Source: Chlamydomonas reinhardtii (lineage: Eukaryota > Chlorophyta > Chlorophyceae > Chlamydomonadales > Chlamydomonadaceae). Taken from it: 64,000 nt of DNA. The first letter of the stretch is position 1. Every line of letters starts with the position of its first letter. The notes beneath the pieces are model-generated. The model ran no database searches, had not been told where the DNA came from, and saw nothing but the letters and a program-made list of their open reading frames with translations. The DNA lies in the NCBI RefSeq assembly GCF_000002595.2, contig NC_057013.1:5578670-5642669 (forward strand), read 5' to 3'. The translations under genes and the position numbers were made by a program. Below are positions 10,201-19,562 of this stretch, in pieces.

Positions 10201-12945
10201 TGGGAAGCTGCCTTGTTGGCAAGCCGGGCTTGGGCGTCAGGGTGACGAGTGGTGCTCCGCGGCGTGCCCCCACTCTCCCAGTCCCCACCGTTGTCAAAGC
10301 ACAGGCCACGCTCTCCTCCTCGCTCTTTTGCACTGGATTCGGTTTAGTCTGGTCTGGTATCTACAACCTCCCGCACTTGCCGCACCCACCTGCATGGGCT
10401 CTCCGTACTCTGGCGGCAGGTGTGTCCACTCCGCTATCCGCTCCTCAACCGCTGCAATCACCGGGTCCTCGCCGCGCCTGCATGGCCGTCACACACAGGT
10501 GCGCAGGTGACGGCAAGGTCCGTGGGCCGAGTCCTTGCGCGCGACACACACGCACATACACACGCAGGCGTGACGGTGGCCCCCTTCCTGACGCCGGAGG
10601 GGCGGGCAGCTAGGCGCGCGCGGCAAGCCCAGTTCGACAGCCTGGTGGAACGGGGTCTGCAGCCATACTGGCGGGGCACGGACATCGTGACTGAGGAGGG
10701 GGACCGGCGCTGCGTACACCCCGTGCAGTAATGCACATGGCGGATAACTGAGAGGGGCGCGCACTGTGTGTGTTCAGCGGAAGTTAGGCTTGTTGTGACT
10801 GCAGGGCTAGGACAGACGGTTTTGGTTATTGATCCTCTCTCTCACTTTGTGGCTGCCCTTAGGCATATTCTGCCCTGTGGGGAAGAGAAGGTAGCTAGTG
10901 CCGGCGGGATGCTTGTTTTGCGGTTGCTGCGGCCACGTGCCGGACTTGGACGGTACATGACTTTTTGCTAGGCGAACAAACAATGCATGGTGGCCAGCTG
11001 CCGGCTCGCAGCAGTGTTGATATAGACGGAGGTGCGGCTCCTAGGGCCAAACCGAAGTCTCACCAATATAGACGGAGGTGCGGCTCTTAGGGCCAAATCA
11101 GTGTCTAACCACAATAGATGGAGGTGCGGCTCCTGTGGCCAAACTGACGTCTAACGCTACGCGTAGGCTTGGGAGACATGTGCTGCCAGACCAATGCGCG
11201 ACAAACAAGGTGCTAATGCGCCCCTGGCACTAGCAACTACGGGTTGTCCGGATACACGATCACGTGATCTGATAAACTGCTGTAAACCGTTGTTACACAC
11301 ACACACACATACGCACACACACACACACACACACGCGCTTCACCAACAAGCAAGGAGCACGGACACCTTGCTGCGGCTCCCCTGCCCCAGTGGGTTGGCC
11401 CCCCACTCCCACTGCCTCTCCCGCCTCCGCACAACCCGCTGATGCGCATCCCCAGCTCGCTGTCTCCGACCTGCTTGCCAGCCGCCCACGCCCAGTCATG
11501 ACCAGCCCGCACCCATCCAGCGCGCGCCATCCACCGCCCTAAACCTCCCTTCCGAGTCCCGGACCGCACAAACGACGCCCCCCTCTCAGGAAACCTGCCC
11601 CAATACTCCTCCCCAAACTCACGACACACGCGCGCACACGTCCCGCTCCCGTAATGCCACCCCGTTTCCTATTTGAGATGTGGCGAAAGCAACTCCCCCT
11701 CCAACCAGCTCTGCACCTCACCCGAACGCGGCTCCGTAGCTTGTGCGGATGTCGTCCAGCTTGCTCTGCCCCGTCTTGCTGTCCACCACCAGAGAGCGAC
11801 TCACCTGAAGGGCAGGCCGCGGGGTTGGGTAAGCGGCGGGAGGGGCGCGGGTATTGAAAGTGTGTTACAGAGAAGGCGGGGGTGGGTTCAGGGGGTTAAG
11901 TTGGGATGGGGGTGGAGAGCTCGGAACTGGAGGGGATGAGGGGGAGCGACACCGGGGGCCGTGGGGCTGCAGTATGGAGGCACAACCGTATGCGAAGCTC
12001 GTGTGAGGCGGCGGGGACGAGCCCCCAAGAGCCTCTCACCGGGATACAGACGGCTGTCGAGTACCATTGCCGCCCCCGCCCCAGCCCTGCACCGCTACCA
12101 GTTCAAATCGAGGATAGGCAATAGCCCCAGGACGCCCTGGCACGCAGGCGCGCACGTGCCACGCCGCAGGCAGCGTACCCGCTTATTCCCAATGTCTGTG
12201 AGGTGGTCGCACTCGGCCTCCGATAGGAAGTTGTGGTAGATGAAGGCGCGGGGGCTCCAGGAGATGGTCTCAATCCTGATCACCAGCAGCACCATCGACA
12301 ACAACAGCGACAGCGTTGATAACAGTGACGGCCGTGCGTGCACGTGCAGGGCGCATCAGTGACAGCTCCGGCACGTCCCGCGTGCTGGAATGGCGAAACC
12401 CCACCCGCCCGCCCCTCTAGCCCTGCAGCTGTGAGCCCCAACCAGCTGGCCTCTGGTTGTGGCGGCGGGCCAGATGCGCAGCTGCGCAACTGGGTTTCCA
12501 GCTGGCCACCTTCCTGGCCCCGTGCAACAGCTGTCAGAGCGGTGTGCCGGCCACTGTGGCTAGTGCACCCCGTTGGACAGCCCAGCCGCTCACCAAGGCT
12601 CCGCCCCATAGCGATCTTGCATCTGCAAACGTTATAAGTGCGTCAGTCTAGAAACCAAAAGCTGCTGGGTGTTGCCAAACACTTGCCTTCCGCTCCCGCG
12701 CAGAAACCTCCCGGCTCGCTTCATCTTTTCGCGACTCGTACGTCTCTCCTTTCCATCCTATAAGCAACTCCTCAGCGCCACTGTCGACCGTTGCGTTAAC
12801 CACGCCTGCGAGGAGCGCAAGTATTGACAAATGTTGCTCCATATTCTGCATCCGTTTGCTGCTCTTCCTAATACTCTGAGTGTATCTCACCAGCTAGAGC
12901 AGCCGCCGCGTACAGCAGCGCAGCTGCGGTCACCGACGAACGCAT
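7270..12945 (-). CDS. Prolyl 4-hydroxylase with C-terminal ShK domain
   Basis: Twelve exons: 12891-12945, 12687-12805, 12594-12622, 12179-12275, 11722-11804, 10390-10477, 10077-10117, 9467-9549, 8941-9002, 8561-8656, 8097-8147, 7270-7572. The product is 368 aa. These 2-oxoglutarate/Fe(II) dioxygenases hydroxylate proline in secreted proteins; in algae the main targets are cell-wall hydroxyproline-rich glycoproteins. Visible: signal peptide (residues 1-18), SWSPRAF start of the catalytic domain, HxD iron ligands (His170, Asp172 in YDAHWDW), distal His261 (ALHASCP) and Lys271 ten residues later for 2-oxoglutarate, the same spacing as known algal P4Hs. A six-cysteine ShK-type domain (CADTGGNC...CRKSCNDC) and an alanine-rich tail end the protein. 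Intron 2 uses a GC donor (AAG|GCAAGT). Intron 5, at 1,244 bp, is the longest. Confidence 0.88.
8432..8465 (-). repeat. Duplicated P4H exon-10 end inside next intron
   Basis: About 33 bp in the intron after exon 10 repeats the last codons of that exon (FFDMDIE) and its GTGGGG donor, about 128 bp from the original at 8554-8588, with only a few differences. It looks like a local duplication that copied an exon end and splice site. Whether it is ever used as a donor is unknown. Confidence 0.7.
9555..9586 (+). repeat. Intron-end motif, family B variant (P4H)
   Basis: GGGGGGTTGCAACGATGTTT followed by GGAAAAGCGG lies 6 nt from the acceptor of exon 8. It matches 33370-33402 and the reverse of 33658-33677 in the NLR-like gene. 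Confidence 0.65.
10288..10370 (-). repeat. Intronic repeat, family A (copy in P4H)
   Basis: About 85 bp strongly similar to blocks at 16658-16740 and 37681-37766. In sense orientation it reads GGTTGTAGATACCAGACC near its end, then a block ending GCGTGGCCTGTGCTTTGAC. It lies about 21 nt inside the donor of P4H intron 6. Confidence 0.75.
11020..11157 (+). repeat. Three tandem ~46-bp repeats in a P4H intron
   Basis: Three imperfect copies of a unit beginning ATAGACGGAGGTGCGGCTC and containing GGGCCAAA start near 11021, 11067 and 11113. They lie in the 1,244-bp intron between exons 5 and 6 of the hydroxylase gene. Function unknown. Confidence 0.8.
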
Positions 12946-13869
12946 TCTACTTGCGAAGAAGCATCCACTCGAGGTTCCGTGTCACAACAGAGGTAAAATG
13001 AGTTGGCGTATGGTCAGTCTGCAGCTATAGCAGCATATATAGATGGGCAGCACTGCGTATATGGCTTACGGCTCTGGTGCACTGGACCCCTCCGCAGTCT
13101 GCACAGCTGCCATGCCGTCGTACATCCATCGGCTGCTCCATCGGCTGACCTGTGCCGACCTGCAGCCTACAGCGTGCATCAATGCTGGTAGCATGCATAG
13201 GGGAAACTAGCTGTGCTAGCTGCGCGTGCATTTGCGTGGAAGGCCGGGTCCGTTCGACCCTTCGGCTGCTTGACACAGGCCAGGCAGATCACCCGGCCAG
13301 GCCAGGCAATTCACCCATGCACGAGGTATCCATGCATAACTTGCGCTGCGCCATCCAGGGCGCTTACTGTTTGAACGCTGCGGCACATACTTCATGTAAT
13401 CTTACAGGCGCGCCTTCGAGCGACGCAAACAGTCAGCTGCCAACTGCTGCCCTCTGCTACCGACCCAATATGCATCCTGCTGCAATACAAGCGCGGACGG
13501 GGTCCAGACTCCAGAGGGCTACACCCCTGCACGTGCTCAGGCACTTCATCAGATCTTTATACTCTACCGTCCGTATTTTGCGTATGTACCTAGCTAGAAT
13601 ACGCCCTAGGGGCAGCACTGCTGTCATAAGTCCAAGTGCTTATTGGTCTCCAACCGCCTGCCTTGCCAAACCTGACAACTTGAACCACACAGGCCCGCCG
13701 AACACGCCCTACCCATCAGCTGCCCCCGCAACCTCCCAGCCATTACCAATACACGCTACCCGCTCCTACCCACTCCAACCCGCCACCTCGCTTCCACTCC
13801 AACCCGCCACCCCTCTCCCTCATCCCCATAACCCCATCACAACACCACCGCCCCATCCCTCCCACCGCC
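12946..13869. other. Region between P4H start and the 636-aa gene stop
   Basis: It holds the P4H promoter/5' UTR and the 3' UTR of the 636-aa gene, whose minus-strand TGTAA is at 13402-13406. 13700-13860 is C-rich simple sequence. No coding exon is seen. Confidence 0.5.
13402..13406 (-). terminator. Poly(A) signal TGTAA of the 636-aa gene
   Basis: Plus-strand TTACA 464 nt past the stop at 13870-13872. Confidence 0.4.
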
Positions 13870-16800
13870 TCACTCCCCAATCCGCTCCAGCCCCGCCGGC
13901 CCCACCGCGCCCGCCGAGCCGCCGGGCCGCCGCAGCGGCCGCTTCAGCGCCCGCCGGTCATTCAAGTCCTGGATCAGCGCGTCCACGTTGCAGTACTCGG
14001 GCTGCACCGACTCGTAGCCCTCCGGCACTGGCCCGCTGCCCGGCAGCGCCAACCGCACCGGGCCCAGCCGCCAGTCGGCTCGCAGCAGGGCGTCGTTCTT
14101 GGCCGCGCGCCGCAGCTCGTCCTGGCAGGCCGCCACGTAGCGCACGCTGGTGTGCTCCGCCGCCGCGCGCCGGTCCACCAGTCGGTCCACCAGCTCGCCG
14201 CCGCCGCCGCCGCCGCCGCGCCGCCTGATGGTCACGTGCGGCGTGTGTAAGGGTGGAGGTGGACGGCAAGGGTGAGCAAAGCGTGCTGTGGCCTAATAAG
14301 GACTCAGGTCTGTAAGGACCCGCTGTCTGTAAGGACCCGACCCGACCCGCTTCTGGAAGCTGCATCCTGGGCCAGGACTGCTGGGAAGGGCGAGACAAAA
14401 TCGAAAGGGGTCTACGTTGCTCCACTTCTCCCACTACTCAACATCCCGCCGCGTCCCGCCCCGCCCGGCCCCGCCCCGCCCCGCACACCGCCCTGCCCTC
14501 ACCTGCGGCCGCTGTAGCCGTCCTCGCTGTCCTCCCAGCCGCCGCCGCGCCGCCCGCGCCCCCCTCCTCCGCCCCCTCCCCCTCCGCCAAACAGCTTGCG
14601 TTTGAGCACCCACAGCGCCACCACAGCCACCGCGCCCAGCGCCCCCATCTGGGTCCGGCGCTTCGTGTCGGCCTTGCTCCAGGCATTTGACACGGTGTTG
14701 ACCAGCGTCTTGGGCGCGGCCAGCATGTGGTTGACGGGGTTGGCGGATACGGAGGTGGCGTTGAAGACCATGGCGCCGCCGCCGGAGGGCTCGTGGCCCA
14801 CCGCTTGGATGAGCGCGCCGAACACCTTGTCGTTGGTGCTGTAGCGCGTCTGTTGGGGGGTTACATTCATGATTATTGGCGGTGGGGTGGGGGTGGTTGG
14901 AGGTCAGGGAGCGGGGTGGGGTGGCGGGTGAGGGGGTGCGGCGCCGGCAGTGCTTGGGCCGCAGGTGGGAAATTCGCAACGAGTCACGCAGGCGTGTGCC
15001 GGTGGATGGATGGGTGCTTGCATTGTGCTAGGACTTACGCCTGGATCACCACACCAAAGCCTCCTCTCTACCTCCCCTTCCCCCTCGGCTTGATTCGGTT
15101 GCGGTTTTCACAACCCCCGTCCGGTGCCCTCCCCTCCCGTCCCGTCCCGTCCCGTTCCGTCCCGTCCCGTCCCGTCCCGTCCCGTCCCGTCCCGTCCCGT
15201 CCCTACCCAACGCCTCCATCCTCCCCTCCATCCTCCCATCGCCTCCCTACCCTCCTTCTTCCCCTCTCTCCCCTCCTGCCTCCCCTCCTTCCCTCCCCTC
15301 CATCCTCCCCGCCTCTCACCATGAGCAGCCCCCTGTTGGCCTCCAGGTCGTCACGCAGCTCCAGCAGCTCGTGCGGGAGCCGGCCCAGGAACTCGTCCGT
15401 GAACACGCCGCCGTGCGCCAGGATGAACTGACGGACCAGCTCGTCAAAGTCCTGTGTGGCATGTGTGGCAGGGGGGATGGGGGTTTGCAACATTCGGAAC
15501 AGGACATCACGGGGATTGGCGGGAGGGACGAGAGGCGCGGGAAGGGGGCAAGCTTGGTGCGATTCCATACAGACCGGGAAACAAAACGGGGAAAGGGAGC
15601 GACCAGGAGGGCGAAGGGCGGGCCGCTTGCAGGAGCGAGAGTTCGCGGGAGCGAGAGTTCGCGGGCGCGGGCATACAAGGGCTGGATGGGGGTAGGGCAT
15701 GGAAAGGTCCGATTCTTACGCCAAGGGCCAAGGATGGTTTGAGCCAGGACCGGCAAAGCACGCCACGGCCCAGTAGCCGTCAGCTCCTCACCTTGGCTGT
15801 GATGGCGCGCGTGGCGTTGTTGCCCTTGCCGCCATCGGCGTACTCGGCGGTGGGGAACTTGTTGAGGCACTCCGCAATCACAAGGATCTGACGAAGCAGG
15901 TTCTGCATGGGCAGGCAGGCGAATCCCCACAGGTCCAGAGGCGTCCAGGTAGAGGGCGCAGCAGTGGTTGCACGAGCGCTCCTGGCGCAATGCAACGCTC
16001 ACAGTCGCCTTTCTTTCATTTCATCTGCTGATGCAAGGCAGCACGTGCCTGCCTGGCACCCGCTGCGCCCCGCCCCGCCCCATTGCACGCCCCCCGCCCG
16101 CCCCACCAAGCTCCTCCCCCCACACACCCATCACTTCCACACACCCGCACCCGCAGCACTCCTCCGCACCCGCACCCGCACACCCCCACACCACCCATCA
16201 CAGGGTGCGCGCACGCCGCCGCACCTGTCCGTCCTGCTGCAGCCAGGCCGGCTCGTTGGCCACCACCACGGCGTTGTGCATGGAGCTGCAGGGCAGGCCG
16301 CTGGCAGCCACCACCCGCTCCAGGCCCCTGCGGGACAGCAGGAAGAGGGAGAGGGAGAATAGTCTGTTTGGAGAATAGTGGATCCAAGCCCAGGATGCGC
16401 GATGTAGGCACACAGCTGGGCTTAAACACGGCATGTGCAAGCTGCAGTGACTACGAGGTCGCTTGAACGCTTGATTGCACGCCTCCAACGCTGCACTGCT
16501 TGCTATGCTAATTGCTTTGCTAGCGGGCTGCCAGGTCTTTCAGCGTGCTTTACGGCTGCACGGGGACTCGTGGGGACTGGTTGGGAGTACAGTAGTTGGG
16601 ACGCACCAGGTGCCGGGGCCCCATGGTGCCCCCTCCCCTCCTTCTGTCGAGTGCAACTCCGTTGTCAAAGCATAGGCCACGCTCTCCTCCTCGCTCTTCT
16701 GCATTTGGTTCGGTTTAGTTTGGGCGGGTATCTACAACGGCCTCTCCCCCTTCCCGCGGGGCCGCACCTGATCATGCGGCTGATGGCCTTGTACCGCTCC

Positions 16801-18604
16801 ACGGGCACAGGGCTGTCGGTTGCCGTCATGGCCTCCCGCGTGAAGTTGACGCCGCCGCTGAAGGCCGCCTGCGGCAACAACAGCCGCAAACACCCAGTGC
16901 CCCCGGGCATGCAGGTTGTGACGCGCTCCACGATACGGCACCTACAGACGTGTGGTACGTGTGCCCCGCCCATTTCCAGGACGCCCGCGCACATCAACCC
17001 ATATCCAACCGCTCACAACCCCCTCCCAACCGTTTCGTCCGCATACCCAAACACCCACACACCTGCGCCATGCCGCCCGCACCCATGGACAGGCAGTGCC
17101 CCAGGCCGTGGTGCCCCAACCCGCCGCCGCCTCCTCCTCCCCCGCCTCCCTGCGTGGCCACCAGCGCGTGCTGCATGCTGTTGAGGCTGCCGGTGCGCTC
17201 GCGGATGCTGCCCAGGCTGCCCATGCTGGCGTTGCCGTTGCGGTACGTGCCCGACGGAAGCGTCGCCAGCGGCCCCGGCGCGGAGGCGGCGCCGTGCATG
17301 CCCGCCGAGCTGGAGGCGGCCTGCGGGTGGCCCGGCATGGGCGGCAGCCCATGCTGCGAGTGCTGCGGCCCGCCCTGGAGGTAGGGCGGCGTGATGTCGG
17401 TGATGCCGCCGGCGGCGCCGCCGAAGCCGTCGGATTCCTGGCTGGTGTTGACCATGTACGAGTCCAGCGGCTGGCTGCGCAGCCGCTGAACCGCGTCCGG
17501 CGTCGCCACCGGCGTGTAGTGCCCCGAGCCAATGTTGGTGGTGGCAGTGGTTGTGTTGGTGGTGCGCTCGCCGACGCCGTTGGTATAGCCGTTAGAAAGC
17601 TGCGACTCGTCCAGCACGGCTGTACGGCAGAAGTCGTGCCAGGTGGGATTGTGGCGAGGGGGCGGGGCGGGAGGGTAGCAGTCAGTGGCTCCGTCCGCGA
17701 AGCGCACACGCCGACGCGGCCGTGGCCAAAGCGGGACTGGCATGTCGGGCAAGGCGGCAGCCCGTGTGTGTGTGTGTGGCTGCTACTGCTAGCCCTCAAA
17801 CCAACTTCCCGGGACAAGATGGAGTGCGTGGATGCGCGGAGGTGGTGGACAGGAAGAGGGCAGAGGAGGAGGAGGAGGAGGAGGAGGAGGAGGAGGAGGA
17901 GGAAGGGGGAGAAGAAGGGCGGTGGTAACTGGCATGCGTTGTGTACCATGCATGCAATGAGGCGCCGGAGGGAAACCCCCGGCAGGCGATGCCATGCAAA
18001 TGCAATTGCAATGCCACGCATGCGCAAGCTGCCCATCCTGGGTCAGGCAGTTCTTACTGACACGCTGACATTGTGAATGCAGGGCATTCTATAACAGCGC
18101 TGCGCTTATGCTGAGGAGTGCTGGAGGAGGTGGAGGTGGGGAGGAGAGGGAAGGAGGAGAGGGAGGAGGAGGAGAGGCAGGTAGCATGCGTGAGACCAGA
18201 GAAGGGACGGCAGTGTGGAGCAGGAGTGAAGCATACTCAACGTCACAAGCTGACAAGCTGACCAGTTCGTCCTTCAAGGGCACCATCAACCCCATTCCAC
18301 GGACTCAAACCCCACCTCTGCCCTTCCCCTCCCGTCTCCTGCCCTCCGCCTCCCTTCTCCTCCCCCCTCCCACCCTTCCCCCCCACAGGCCGCGCTCACC
18401 CAGGTATATGTTGTTGCCGTTGGCCATAAGCCGGTTCACCAGCTTCCAAGTGTAGCCGCTGTGGCTGAAGGACTTCTGGTTGATGACGCCGCTGGGGAAG
18501 ACCGCATACACGTCGTCCAGGCTCAGGAAGTGCGGGTGGTCGGGAAACAGGCGCGCCTCCAGGCCGGGACGGACGTAGCTCTCAGAGACCTTGATGGGGA
18601 TCAT
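13870..18604 (-). CDS. Unknown 636-aa protein, one membrane segment
   Basis: Eight exons in full phase agreement: 18400-18604, 17063-17619, 16768-16868, 16225-16327, 15792-15902, 15320-15451, 14503-14849, 13870-14224. The N-terminal exon (MIPIKVSESY...) is well structured. Exon 2 is a serine/threonine/glycine-rich linker with a poly-Gly run. Exons 3-6 encode helical, conserved-looking sequence (for example GVNFTREAM, LVRQFILAHGGVFTDEF). Exon 7 contains one hydrophobic segment (about residues 471-487, MGALGAVAVVALWVL) followed by basic residues KRK and a poly-Gly/Arg stretch. No signal peptide, and no family recognised. The single late helix suggests a membrane-anchored protein with a large cytosolic N-terminus. 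The exon structure is secure; the function is not. Confidence 0.7.
14854..14880 (+). repeat. Intron-end motif, family B (636-aa gene)
   Basis: GGGGGGTTACATTCATGATT begins 5 nt from the acceptor of exon 7. It matches the TBC-gene copy at 5062 (GGGGTTACATTCATGGTT). Confidence 0.65.
15136..15203 (+). repeat. (CCCGT)n pentanucleotide repeat
   Basis: About 13 near-perfect CCCGT units in the intron between exons 6 and 7 of the 636-aa gene, followed by a long pyrimidine tract up to the exon-6 donor. Confidence 0.9.
16658..16740 (-). repeat. Intronic repeat, family A (copy in 636-aa gene)
   Basis: This block is the closest relative of the 10288 copy (shared CGTTGTCAAAGCA, GGCCACGCTCTCCTCCTCGC and TTCGGTTTAGT). 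It ends about 29 nt inside the donor of the exon 3 to exon 4 intron and has the same orientation relative to transcription as the other two long copies. Confidence 0.75.
17863..17902 (+). repeat. (GAG)n purine tract
   Basis: Short GAG/GGA triplet run in the intron between exons 1 and 2 of the 636-aa gene. Confidence 0.9.
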
Positions 18605-19562
18605 GTGCGGATGGAGAGAGAGAGAGCCTGGTAGCTGCAGCGGGGGGAGTTTGGGGTGTGTAGGTCGAGCTGGTTGTGAAATGGTGGGTTGGAAAGTGGC
18701 CGTGTCGGCGCGGCGGGCGTGACTGCGCCACCCCCCACGGGCACGCCGCCCCCTTCCCCCACCGTTTCCCCTACCCCAACGCTGCCTTCCCCCTAACTGG
18801 CACGGCCACGCCGATCATGGGGACTACGGCACGCGATGCTTGAAACCTAACACCCCGTCCCATCACCCCTCCACGCTGACACGACTACGGTGCGCCGGTG
18901 AGCCGGCGATGCGCACCGCTATCGACAGTGGCCCGGCCGAAGCGCCACTGGCGCGTTCATCAAGGCCCAGTCGACGTACCTGCTGCCTGCGATGAGCGGG
19001 CGCCTTGCTCAAGGCCCCAGTGTGCGTGAAACAATCGCGCAGAGCCAAGTCCGCTGGGGCGAGCCGACGTCGCCTGATCGCCGCAGCGCCCTTAAAACAT
19101 ATAGGAAGGCTCTTTTTCTATCGTTATGCGCTACAAGGCCATTTGGGGCTCTGCTTCGCGGGCTTGACGTCTAGCTTCGCCCAAGGCCCGCGCCCAGGAA
19201 ATTGAGAAACTCGAAGGTATAACACGGACAGTGCCTAGCCTAAGGAGTGAACTGGATTGGTGAATTGGTTTGTCTTCAGGGTTTTGCACGCTTGCCAGGT
19301 TCCAACACCATCGCTTGCGACAGCCACGTTGCAAGCCCCTTGCTGTGGCGTTGCGTTCTGCGCTAGCGATGCAATACTTTAGATGTTATCAAATTCACGA
19401 GCTGTCACTGCCCTCAACGTGCTGTTGATGACTTGCGTTCCTGCTGTTCAGGCCTAGCAGACTGTGTGCTTACAGTATAATAGAACATTCAGACACGAAA
19501 CTAATTGCAGCGACTTCTAGCAACCCGGGCCCGGACGGGTTGCAGGTTTGCAAAGTGAAGGA
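18605..19562. promoter_or_regulatory. Divergent promoter region
   Basis: 958 bp separate the start codons of the minus-strand 636-aa gene and the plus-strand coiled-coil gene. No ORF with coding character. Both promoters and 5' UTRs must lie here, but no individual element is clear enough to name. Confidence 0.5.

Noticed and set aside
11237-11629. 130-codon minus ORF in a hydroxylase intron
   Set aside because: It runs through a CA microsatellite and shows no family similarity; it sits in an intron whose flanking exons join in phase.
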